64,000 bases of DNA from Schleiferilactobacillus perolens DSM 12744 (GTDB lineage Bacteria; Bacillota; Bacilli; Lactobacillales; Lactobacillaceae). Location of the stretch: contig NZ_AZEC01000009.1 of NCBI RefSeq assembly GCF_001435585.1, positions 39,079-103,078 on the forward strand. Direction: 5' to 3'. The translations under genes and the position numbers were made by a program. The notes under the pieces were generated by a model, which saw only the letters and a list, made by a program, of their open reading frames with translations, was not told where the DNA came from and made no database searches. Below, in pieces: positions 56,506-64,000 of this stretch; the stretch's first letter is position 1; every line of letters starts with the position of its first letter.

Positions 56506-57468
56506 ATGACAGTTAATGACACCACATTGCATCAGATTATTGCAGCAATCGAAGCACACGATACAATTATCATTCATCGACACGAGCATCCAGATCCAGA
56601 TGCCTTGGGTTCTCAAGGTGGTTTAGCAGAAATGCTGAAACAATCATTTCCCACTAAGCATGTCTTTGTCGTTGGCCATGAAGTGGGTAATTTGGGCTGG
56701 TTGAATGAGATGGACACGGTGCTCGATGAGCAATACCAAGATGCTTTGGTGATCGTCACCGATACGGCGAATACACCGCGGATTGATGATACCCGGTTCA
56801 ATAAGGGTAATGAATTGATCAAAATTGACCACCATCCCAATGATGATCCTTATGGGGACATCACCTATGTAGACACAGATGCTTCTAGTGCCTCAGAAAT
56901 CATTGTGGATCTATTCCATGCGGGCGATAATGTTTTGCAACTTAATGGCGCCGCCGCCCGGCTGTTATACGCTGGTATCGTCGGCGATACGGGGCGCTTC
57001 CTTTATCCGGCTACCACGACCAAGACGTTTGCCGCCGCGGGGGAATTGATCGGCTATGACTTTTCTGCAGCGGCGGTTTCTCGGCGGATGAACGAGATCA
57101 CGTTAGCCCAAGCCAAGCTGCAAAGTTACGTATTCAATCATCTGCAAGTGGACGACAACGGGGCGGCCTGGGTGACGATTCCTTTGGTCACCCTCAAAGA
57201 ACTGGGTATTAACCAGGATTCCGCCTCTGCCGCAGTTTCCACGCCGGGCCGGTTAGGCGATGTCGTGGCCTGGCTGGAATTTATTGAGAACCCAGAAGGT
57301 CCTTACCGCGTCCATTTGCGTTCCAAGGGACCTGTCATTAACGAATTGGCCAAGTCTCACAATGGTGGCGGTCATCCCCTGGCCAGCGGGGCAAAAGCCG
57401 CCAACGAAGCTGAGATGGCCGCCATGGTAAAAGAACTGCAGGCAATTGTCGCCGCTTGGCAGCATTGA
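56506..57468 (+). CDS. nrnA: DHH/DHHA1 phosphoesterase, NrnA-like
   Basis: A 320-residue bifunctional oligoribonuclease and pAp phosphatase of the NrnA type. HRHEHPDPDALGSQGG, VIVTDTAN, KIDHHPNDDPYG and the DHHA1 motif NGGGHPLASGA are visible. Degrades nanoRNAs and recycles pAp from sulfur assimilation. It starts four bases after the YtoI-like gene; the pair is conserved in lactobacilli. Confidence 0.92.
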   Translation: MTVNDTTLHQIIAAIEAHDTIIIHRHEHPDPDALGSQGGLAEMLKQSFPTKHVFVVGHEVGNLGWLNEMDTVLDEQYQDALVIVTDTANTPRIDDTRFNKGNELIKIDHHPNDDPYGDITYVDTDASSASEIIVDLFHAGDNVLQLNGAAARLLYAGIVGDTGRFLYPATTTKTFAAAGELIGYDFSAAAVSRRMNEITLAQAKLQSYVFNHLQVDDNGAAWVTIPLVTLKELGINQDSASAAVSTPGRLGDVVAWLEFIENPEGPYRVHLRSKGPVINELAKSHNGGGHPLASGAKAANEAEMAAMVKELQAIVAAWQH

Positions 57469-57499
57469 TTATTGGCCGAGTACAGAGAGGAGTACTTTA

Positions 57500-58819
57500 A
57501 TGCGTGATTTTAAACAGTATAATTTTCCAGACTTCCTGAATAAGGCCTTGGCTGCAATTCATTTCACCACTCCCACGGATGCCCAAACGGCGTTATTACC
57601 GCCGATCTTGGCCGGTAAAGATGTCATTGGGCAAGCAGAGACTGGCAGTGGTAAGACCCATGCGTTCTTACTGCCGATTTTAGCGGCTATTGATCCCACC
57701 AACTACACCACCCAAGCGGTCATTACGGCTCCCAGTCGAGAGCTGGCCGAACAGTTGCGGGATGCCGCGGAACAATTGGTCAGCGAACAAGATCCCCAGG
57801 TCCGCATCCTATTGGCCGTCGGCGGGACGGATAAAGAGCGATTGGTAGAGAAAATCGAACACCGTCAACCACAATTGATTATCGGGACTCCTGGCCGGTT
57901 GCTGGACATGATTCAAAACCATGTCCTTCAGGTGCAAAACAATCGCTTCTTTGTTGTGGATGAAGCTGATATGTCGTTGGACATGGGTTTCTTAAAAGAT
58001 GTGGATGCCATTGCCTCAGCCATGCCGCCCAAGTTACAGATGATGGTCTTTTCGGCGACTTTACCTGAACGGCTGCAGCCATTTCTACGAAAATATATGC
58101 ATCAGCCGGAGACGGTCACAGTATCTCAAAAATCCGTGATTGCTCCGAATATTAAGAATATTCTGCTGGCCACCAAGGGCCGTGACCATAACAAGATCGT
58201 TTTTGATCTGCTGCACATTGGCCAGCCATTCTTAGCTTTAGTCTTTGCCAATACTAAGGAACGGGTGGATGAACTCACCGCGTACTTGCAAAAGCAGGGA
58301 ATGAAAGTGGCTAAAATCCACGGGGATTTGCCGCCCCGGGAACGGCGCCGGACGATGAAAGAAGTTCGCGACTTGCAGTATCAATATGTGGTCGCCACTG
58401 ACTTAGCTGCCCGGGGGATCGATGTGCCCGGGGTGTCATTAGTCATCAACGATGATTTCCCCGTTGACCCGGAGTTCTTCATTCACCGGGTGGGCCGGAC
58501 GGGGCGTAATGGTTTGCCAGGGACGGCCGTCTCTTTGTATGACCCCAATCAAGAACATGTGGTGGCGCAAATTGAAGGGATGGGTATTTCGTTCATTCCG
58601 CAGGACTTGGTTAATGGTCAACTCGTCGATTCCTATGACCGTAACCGCCGCCGCGATCGGCGGGCCACAGGTCCGGACATTGATCCCAGCATTAAGGGAC
58701 TGGTGGCCAAAGAGAAGAAGAAACGGATGCCCGGCTATAAAAAGAAGATCCGGACGGCTATCGAAAAAGATCGCCGGCGGAAACGTAAAATTGCCCGTAG
58801 GGAGGCTCGTCGGTCATGA
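57500..58819 (+). CDS. DEAD-box RNA helicase CshB-like
   Basis: A 439-residue ATP-dependent RNA helicase. QAETGSGKT (Walker A), PSRELAEQ, TPGRLLDM, VDEADMSLDMG, SATLP, ARGIDVPGV and HRVGRTGRNG are seen. The basic C-terminal tail (RRRDRRATG, KKRMPGYKKKIRTA) is typical of CshB-type cold shock helicases. The ATG at 57500 follows GAGAGGAG. Stop overlaps the next start as ATGA. Confidence 0.93.
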   Translation: MRDFKQYNFPDFLNKALAAIHFTTPTDAQTALLPPILAGKDVIGQAETGSGKTHAFLLPILAAIDPTNYTTQAVITAPSRELAEQLRDAAEQLVSEQDPQVRILLAVGGTDKERLVEKIEHRQPQLIIGTPGRLLDMIQNHVLQVQNNRFFVVDEADMSLDMGFLKDVDAIASAMPPKLQMMVFSATLPERLQPFLRKYMHQPETVTVSQKSVIAPNIKNILLATKGRDHNKIVFDLLHIGQPFLALVFANTKERVDELTAYLQKQGMKVAKIHGDLPPRERRRTMKEVRDLQYQYVVATDLAARGIDVPGVSLVINDDFPVDPEFFIHRVGRTGRNGLPGTAVSLYDPNQEHVVAQIEGMGISFIPQDLVNGQLVDSYDRNRRRDRRATGPDIDPSIKGLVAKEKKKRMPGYKKKIRTAIEKDRRRKRKIARREARRS

Positions 58820-59817
58820 TCAATCCGCAGCAGTTGAATCGGCCCAGCTGGAATCAATTGACTGGGAAAGAACAGCACTTACTGTTTACTCAAATATTGC
58901 GATATTTTGTGAATCCCTTGCTGCCCACGACCGATATTGCACCGGTACGATTCACTGTTCAAGGCCAAAGTTTTGCTTCGCAAACGGCCATTATCGCTGG
59001 CCAACGATACATCTTTGTACCCGGTCAAAGCCAGGTGCAATTAGGTTATCAGGTGACTGGCAAAGAAGTTTTGACACCGCGCCTGTGGGACGACAGCGAA
59101 GTTGTCCTGGAGCATCCTGATTTACCCACGATTCCACTGACTACGAATGCACAGCGGGAACGTTACTTAACCGATTTCACCACATCACCGCGGGTGGTCG
59201 ACATTCCGCCACTCTTAGTCAGTCAACAGCCGTTGCCTGTCAGTCAGCGCAGCATCGGGTTGTACACCCCGGCCACAGGAGACTTTTCTGGCGATATGAC
59301 CACCTTCAAGATGGTCCGTCAGGCAGCGGGGGATGACTTGAAGCGGGCTCCCCGGTCCATCGTGACACCAGATTTTTCAGTTTTCTTCGTACCGACAGCG
59401 GTGCTTGATCAGTATCAAGTCCGCATTGATCAGCAACTCACTCCGATGGCCTTGACCCGTCAGCTAGCGCGCCAAGGTTTCAGCGTGTTGGCACCGGATG
59501 AATACGAATACGTCGTGGGCGCTGGTGCGGCCACACTGTTTCCGTGGGGGAATGCCGGCTTAGCACAACTGCCTACTGCTTTACCCAATCGGTTTGGCAT
59601 CCGTTTTTCCGCGCGCCAATACACGGCGGAAATGACCACTGACCCATTAGTCTGGCGGGGCGGTTGGCCAGTTTCTGGGGACCAAAAAATGGCCGCGGTC
59701 CAACTGCCATTTTCAGCCTTCTATGATAGCGGCAGACTCCCTGGATTGGGTGATTTGCCTGTTCCGCAACAGGTCTATCATCAGGTCGTCCGGGTCACCT
59801 TTGAGGATGAACGTTAA
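58816..59817 (+). CDS. Cysteine-free protein resembling a formylglycine-generating-enzyme (SUMF1) fold
   Basis: A 333-residue protein coupled to the helicase gene by an ATGA overlap. Its C-terminal half resembles the SUMF1/FGE-sulfatase family: FSVLAPDEYEYVVGAGA, FPWGN, PNRFGIRFS, and then PLVWRGGWP recall the LPTEAEWEYAARGG, YPWGN, NxFGLYDM and VxRGGSW order. The whole protein has no cysteine, so it cannot act like aerobic FGE. No known function. Similarity is by eye only. Confidence 0.6.
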   Translation: MINPQQLNRPSWNQLTGKEQHLLFTQILRYFVNPLLPTTDIAPVRFTVQGQSFASQTAIIAGQRYIFVPGQSQVQLGYQVTGKEVLTPRLWDDSEVVLEHPDLPTIPLTTNAQRERYLTDFTTSPRVVDIPPLLVSQQPLPVSQRSIGLYTPATGDFSGDMTTFKMVRQAAGDDLKRAPRSIVTPDFSVFFVPTAVLDQYQVRIDQQLTPMALTRQLARQGFSVLAPDEYEYVVGAGAATLFPWGNAGLAQLPTALPNRFGIRFSARQYTAEMTTDPLVWRGGWPVSGDQKMAAVQLPFSAFYDSGRLPGLGDLPVPQQVYHQVVRVTFEDER

Positions 59818-59819
59818 CT

Positions 59820-59890
59820 TTTTTACCATTATTTGACAATAAGCCATCGTCCTTTTTACAGGAACGGTGTATCCTTAGCAATGGTAAAAA
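59820..59890. repeat. Inverted repeat enclosing the glpQ promoter region
   Basis: TTTTTACCATT (59820-59830) is the exact inverse of AATGGTAAAAA (59880-59890). TTGACA at 59833-59838 lies between them with a weak -10 (TTACAG, 17-base spacer). A regulator binding both arms, or a terminator of the upstream gene, are options. Confidence 0.4.
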
Positions 59891-59950
59891 GTAGTCGGTT
59901 ATTGATGGGCCGACGGACTAATCGGCCATTCCTCAAAGGAGTTATTTTTG

Positions 59951-60649
59951 ATGGTGACAAAGATTTTTGGGCACCGCGGTTATCCTGCGCGCTTTGCAGA
60001 AAACAGTCTGGAAGGTTTTCGGTATGTTTCCAGCCACGGTATTGATGGGATCGAAACAGATGTACAGCGTACCGCTGATGGTCATTTGGTCATTATCCAT
60101 GATGAAACCATTGATCGCACCACGGATGGAACGGGTTATGTGAAGGACATGAACCTAGCTGAACTGCAGTCTTTCCATCAAGCCAACGGCGAACCCATTC
60201 CCACGCTGCAACAATTCATGGATAGCTTGGGGCATTGGCATGGTGAGATTAACATCGAATTTAAGACGGGTAAAGTGCGTTACGCGGGCATTGAGCAAGC
60301 CACGCAAAAAGCTGTAGAAGAGGCTGGTCGGACAGATGAAGTGGTTTATTCCTCTTTTAATCCAGACAGCTTAGTGGCTTTGCACGCCGTCGCTCCCCAC
60401 CAGCCGGTGGCCCTGTTGGCCAAAACAGCTGATCCTGAGCGGTTGGCCAACTTGGGTGATGTGTTATCCGCACTGCATTTGGAAGAATGCACAAAGAATG
60501 CAGTGTTGCCTGAGCGGATTTGGACGGTGAATGATCCCTGGCAGATGCGGGCATTGTTCCAAGAGCCCAAAGTCGTGGGTATCATCACCGACAAATTTGA
60601 AGAGGCCGTGGCCCTTCGTTCACGTCAAAACGTGCGCCAAACCGCATAG
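59951..60649 (+). CDS. glpQ: Glycerophosphodiester phosphodiesterase
   Basis: A 232-residue GDPD-family enzyme releasing glycerol-3-phosphate from deacylated lipid or teichoic acid material. The catalytic FGHRGYPARFAENSLEGF and EtDvQ-region GIETDVQRT, and HDETIDRTTDG are intact, and INIEFKT follows. No signal peptide, so it acts inside the cell. The ATG at 59951 follows AAAGGAG. Confidence 0.92.
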   Translation: MVTKIFGHRGYPARFAENSLEGFRYVSSHGIDGIETDVQRTADGHLVIIHDETIDRTTDGTGYVKDMNLAELQSFHQANGEPIPTLQQFMDSLGHWHGEINIEFKTGKVRYAGIEQATQKAVEEAGRTDEVVYSSFNPDSLVALHAVAPHQPVALLAKTADPERLANLGDVLSALHLEECTKNAVLPERIWTVNDPWQMRALFQEPKVVGIITDKFEEAVALRSRQNVRQTA

Positions 60650-60651
60650 CA

Positions 60652-60680
60652 TTGCGCGGTGATAAGCAGCGTGGTATACT
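60652..60680 (+). promoter_or_regulatory. Promoter of alaS
   Basis: TTGCGC (60652-60657) and TATACT (60675-60680) with a 17-base spacer, directly before the T-box leader. Confidence 0.65.
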
Positions 60681-60686
60681 TCTTTT

Positions 60687-60881
60687 GTTTGGGACATACA
60701 AGTGAGTGGCAGTACTGAAGAGAGTCTCTGGATGGTGAGAAGAGATGTGCTGCGCAACCTGTGCTACCCGATGCAGTGATTGAAGACAATTAAATTGATA
60801 AATAAGTGGTAAACGACAAAACATCGTTGCAATCAAGGTGGTACCGCGTGAAAGCGCCCTTGAACGCAATGATGTTTTTTT
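60687..60881 (+). promoter_or_regulatory. T-box leader controlling alaS
   Basis: The T-box sequence AAGGTGGTACCGCG lies at 60835-60848. The terminator pairs ACATCGTTGC (60821-60830) with GCAATGATGT (60866-60875), extended by AATCAAGG/CCTTGAA, followed by a T-run; the antiterminator would pair the T-box with AGCGCCCTT. Upstream stem I shows the AGAGAGTCTCTGGATGGTGAG pattern apart from wording. A GCT codon at 60763-60765 is the likely alanine specifier. Uncharged tRNA-Ala would allow alaS expression. Confidence 0.88.
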
Positions 60882-60903
60882 ACCATCAGGAGGTTGGCTT
60901 AAC

Positions 60904-63570
60904 GTGAAAGAAATGACAAGTGGGCAAGTACGGCAAACGTTTTTGGACTTTTGGCAGTCCAAGGGACATGATGTGGAGCCTTCTGCATCACTGATTCCAA
61001 AAGACGATCCGACCTTGTTATGGATCAACTCCGGTGTCGCTACACTGAAGAAGTATTTTGATGGCACCGTCATTCCCAAGAATCCGCGAATCACGAATGC
61101 ACAGAAAAGTATCCGGACCAATGATATTGAGAATGTCGGTAAAACTGCCCGACATCAAACGTTTTTTGAAATGCTCGGCAACTTTTCTGTTGGCGATTAT
61201 TTCAAAAAAGAAGTGATTCCTTGGGCTTGGGAATTATTAACCAGCCCAGAATGGTTTGGCTTTGATCCTGACCGTCTTTATATGACGGTTTATCCGAAGG
61301 ACACGGATACGTACAAGTTGTGGCAGTCAGTCGGGGTTAAGAAAGATCATTTGGTCTTAGCAGAGGATAACTTCTGGGATATTGGTGAAGGTCCCAGCGG
61401 TCCCGACTCGGAGATATTTTACGATCGGGGTCAAGGTTACAATAACGTCGCCGAAGATGATCCAGAAAATTATCCTGGTGGCGAAAATGAACGATATCTG
61501 GAAATCTGGAATATTGTGTTCTCCGAATTTAACCACTTGCCAGATGGCCGTTACGTCGAACAACCGCATAAAAACATTGATACCGGTATGGGATTAGAAC
61601 GGGTCGTATCGATCTTCCAGGATGCCAAAACCAATTTTGAAACTGACTTGTTCATGCCCATGATTCAAGAGGCTGAGAAACTGAGCGGCAAAAAATATGG
61701 CGCCAATGAGAAAGACGATGTCAGCTTCAAAATCATTTCTGACCACGCCCGGGCCGTCACCTTTGCCATTGGCGATGGTGCGATGCCCTCCAATGAAGGA
61801 CGCGGTTATGTCTTACGCCGGTTGATTCGGCGCGCCGTTTTGAATGGTAAAAAGCTCGGTATCGACAAGCCCTTCTTATATCAATTAGTCCCAGTCGTGG
61901 GCGAAGTGATGAAGAGTTACTATCCCGAGCCATTGGACCAAAAGGACTTCATTGCCCACATCATTAAGGGTGAAGAGGAACGGTTCCAAGCCACATTAAA
62001 TGATGGTTTGGATATTCTGGACGGCCGTATTGCGACGCTGAAAAAGAGCGGCAAAACAGTGTTCCCTGGCGAAGATGCCTTCAAACTTTTTGATACGTAT
62101 GGCTTCCCTGTAGAATTGACGGTGGAATCGGCCGCTGATGAGGGCCTGCATGTGGATATGAAGGGCTTTAAGGCTGCCATGCAGGCCCAGAAGGAACGGG
62201 CCCGTAATGCTCGTAAAGACGTGAATTCCATGGGTTCCCAGAACAAGCTGCTGATGGACATCAAAGATGAAAGTCAATTTACCGGCTACGATGAATTGAC
62301 CACTACGGGCGCCAATTTAACGCATCTCATCATTCAGACTACTCAGGGCGATCAGGAAGTGGACCAAGAAGTTGCCGCCGTGACCAGTGGTCAAGCTGAA
62401 CTGCTCTTTGACAAAACCCCGTTTTATGCAGAGATGGGTGGTCAGGTAGCGGATAAGGGGACGATTGAAGACGATCAGGGTCATGTTGTGGCCAAGGTCA
62501 CAGATGTACAACACGCCCCCAATGGGCAAAACTTGCATTTCGTGGATGTCGTTGGGAATATCCAGGCTCACCACGCATATACCTTGAAGGTAGATCGGCC
62601 GTTCCGGTTGGCAGTGCGGAAGAATCATACCGCCACTCATTTACTGGATCAAGCGTTGCGCGAAGTACTTGGCGCGCACACCCATCAAGCTGGTTCTTTA
62701 GTTGAACCAGACTACTTGCGCTTTGACTTTAACCACCAAGGGCAAGTGACACTTGCGGAATTGCAAAAATTGGAAGATATTGTCAATGCCAAGATTTTTG
62801 CTGAAATTCCGGTGAAGACAACCGAAACTGATTTAGAAACTGCTAAAAAAATGGGCGCCATTGCCCTGTTCACTGACAAGTACGTTGACCGGGTCCGGGT
62901 CGTCAACATCGGTGACTGGTCAATTGAGCTGTGTGGCGGGACTCACGTCAAGAACACGGCGGAGTTAGGACTCTTCAAAATCACTTCCGAATCTGCCATT
63001 GGTGCGGGGGTACGACGGATTGAAGCCGTGACTTCCCAGGCTGCGGTGCAATACTTCGATCAGCAGCTGCACCTACTGACCCAAACAGCCAAGATCGTGA
63101 AGGCCAACCAATTACAGGATACGCCGGATCGGGTTGCCCAATTGCAAAAGGATGCCCGGGAAACAGAGAAGGAATTGGCAGCGTTGCAGGCTAAATTGGC
63201 TGCTCAACAGGCTAATTCAGTCTTCGATCACCCTGTCGAAGTTGATGGATTGCAAGTCATTGCTGCTCAAGTCAACGTTGACGGCATGGGTGCGTTACGG
63301 CAAATGGTTGATCAATGGAAGAGCAAGCAAGCGTCGGATGTCTTAGTTTTGGCGACTGCCGCTAACGGTAAAGCGAACTTAATTGCTGCCGCCAGCGATG
63401 CTGCCCAACAGCAAGGTGTTAAGGCTGGTAACTTGATCAAAGCGATTGCCCCGATTATCGGTGGCGGTGGCGGCGGTCGGCCAGATATGGCCCAAGCTGG
63501 TGGTAAACAACCAGACAAGATTCAAGATGCCCTAGCCGCCGTCAAGGATGTTTTGGTGAAAGAAAAATAA
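60904..63570 (+). CDS. alaS: Alanyl-tRNA synthetase
   Basis: An 888-residue class II synthetase with N-terminal catalytic core (motif 2 NVGKTARHQTFFEMLGNFS), editing domain with HTATHLLDQAL and CGGTHV, and a C-terminal coiled coil and C-Ala domain with GGGGGGRPDMAQAGG. GTG at 60904 follows AGGAGG; ATG at 60913 would be badly spaced. The upstream T-box supports its identity. Confidence 0.97.
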   Translation: MKEMTSGQVRQTFLDFWQSKGHDVEPSASLIPKDDPTLLWINSGVATLKKYFDGTVIPKNPRITNAQKSIRTNDIENVGKTARHQTFFEMLGNFSVGDYFKKEVIPWAWELLTSPEWFGFDPDRLYMTVYPKDTDTYKLWQSVGVKKDHLVLAEDNFWDIGEGPSGPDSEIFYDRGQGYNNVAEDDPENYPGGENERYLEIWNIVFSEFNHLPDGRYVEQPHKNIDTGMGLERVVSIFQDAKTNFETDLFMPMIQEAEKLSGKKYGANEKDDVSFKIISDHARAVTFAIGDGAMPSNEGRGYVLRRLIRRAVLNGKKLGIDKPFLYQLVPVVGEVMKSYYPEPLDQKDFIAHIIKGEEERFQATLNDGLDILDGRIATLKKSGKTVFPGEDAFKLFDTYGFPVELTVESAADEGLHVDMKGFKAAMQAQKERARNARKDVNSMGSQNKLLMDIKDESQFTGYDELTTTGANLTHLIIQTTQGDQEVDQEVAAVTSGQAELLFDKTPFYAEMGGQVADKGTIEDDQGHVVAKVTDVQHAPNGQNLHFVDVVGNIQAHHAYTLKVDRPFRLAVRKNHTATHLLDQALREVLGAHTHQAGSLVEPDYLRFDFNHQGQVTLAELQKLEDIVNAKIFAEIPVKTTETDLETAKKMGAIALFTDKYVDRVRVVNIGDWSIELCGGTHVKNTAELGLFKITSESAIGAGVRRIEAVTSQAAVQYFDQQLHLLTQTAKIVKANQLQDTPDRVAQLQKDARETEKELAALQAKLAAQQANSVFDHPVEVDGLQVIAAQVNVDGMGALRQMVDQWKSKQASDVLVLATAANGKANLIAAASDAAQQQGVKAGNLIKAIAPIIGGGGGGRPDMAQAGGKQPDKIQDALAAVKDVLVKEK

Positions 63571-63636
63571 ATCCAGGGAACGCTTACGTTCTTTGACTTT
63601 TGCTTGACCATCACAGAAGCTTAGCGGCTTGGATAG

Positions 63637-63665
63637 TTGTCTTTTGCTGTGTGATTCGTTAGAAT
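63637..63665 (+). promoter_or_regulatory. Promoter of ireB
   Basis: TTGTCT (63637-63642) and TAGAAT (63660-63665) with a 17-base spacer, about 60 bases before the start. Confidence 0.6.
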
Positions 63666-63725
63666 GGTTTGTGATTCACAACTGGGATGAGACCCGGTTG
63701 AGGTTTTCGAAAAGAGGGGTGCCTT

Positions 63726-63986
63726 ATGAGTTCGCTCGATAAAACAATGCATTTTAGTTTCGCGGAAGATCAGAGTAAAAATGTCCGGGAAACTTTGCAA
63801 ACTGTATACAAAGCCTTAGAAGAGAAGGGTTATAACCCAATCAATCAAATCGTGGGCTACTTACTGTCTGGGGATCCGGCGTATATTCCACGATATAATG
63901 ATGCCCGAACGCTTATTGGAAAACATGAGCGGGACGAAATCATCGAAGAACTGGTACGCACGTATCTCCACCAAGAGTTGAAGTAA
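63726..63986 (+). CDS. IreB family regulatory protein (UPF0297)
   Basis: An 86-residue small protein of the UPF0297 family, phosphorylated in enterococci by the IreK kinase and influencing cephalosporin resistance. The [10 protein letters not shown] start and [26 protein letters not shown] signature are seen; threonine 7 may be the phosphoacceptor. It usually precedes ruvX, which would lie outside the window. Confidence 0.93.
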   Translation: MSSLDKTMHFSFAEDQSKNVRETLQTVYKALEEKGYNPINQIVGYLLSGDPAYIPRYNDARTLIGKHERDEIIEELVRTYLHQELK

Positions 63987-64000
63987 TGCGATTACTTGGC

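Overview
The window is a chromosomal segment of a low-to-mid GC Gram-positive bacterium, most probably a member of the Lactobacillaceae close to the Lacticaseibacillus/Schleiferilactobacillus branch. The grounds are strong AGGAGG ribosome-binding sites, frequent GTG and TTG starts, an oligopeptide-fermenter gene set (two PepC peptidases, Kup, CamS, maltose phosphorylase, a complete comG operon) and the gene order comG - N6-methylase - ackA, zwf - dinB, DHH phosphoesterase - DEAD helicase, alaS - IreB. Species assignment is inference. Almost everything is ordinary core genome; no phage, insertion sequence or CRISPR array is visible.

Layout. 0.4-4.8 kb: purine operon (xpt, pbuX, a divergent purK-like gene, purB), all four genes overlapping. 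4.9-13.8 kb: pcrA, ligA, camS, gatCAB. 13.9-20 kb: lipid kinase, RNA uridine methyltransferase, a lysozyme-like protein without catalytic residues, DUF4828, an oxidoreductase and a DEAD-box helicase. 20-23.3 kb: a lactose/cellobiose-type PTS remnant (IIA intact, IIC split by one amber codon), three small genes including DUF3284, and tRNA-Arg(CCU). 23.5-25.5 kb: small KOW-like/DUF2187 proteins, an unknown small gene with a heavily structured leader, and a phosphoglycerate mutase. 25.8-30.8 kb, minus strand: kup and two tandem pepC genes.

30.9-43.3 kb is a maltodextrin locus: LacI-type regulator, two GH13 enzymes, malE-malF-malG without an ATPase gene, malA, maltose phosphorylase and beta-phosphoglucomutase. 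Maltodextrins enter by the ABC importer, are trimmed by the GH13 enzymes, maltose is phosphorolysed and beta-glucose-1-phosphate is converted to glucose-6-phosphate. Two matching palindromes (31916 and 35587) are the likely regulator operators. 43.4-49.9 kb: MATE exporter, comGA-GG and a methylase. 49.9-60.6 kb: ackA, two unknown proteins, zwf, dinB, a DRTGG/CBS regulator, a NrnA-like phosphoesterase, a second DEAD helicase, a cysteine-free protein resembling the formylglycine-generating-enzyme fold, and a glycerophosphodiesterase. 60.65-64 kb: T-box controlled alaS, then the ireB-type gene.

The most unusual signal is a dispersed, structured intergenic element. Three full or nearly full copies (1-153, 14931-15105, and 25555-25745 on the minus strand) share fixed loop and junction sequences, but their stems have changed sequence by paired substitutions, leaving a four-stem fold intact. 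A fourth copy (10461-10499) retains only the two outer ends. One copy sits between the arms of a terminator-like inverted repeat. This looks like a mobile or functional structured RNA/DNA family; I do not recognise it as a named class.
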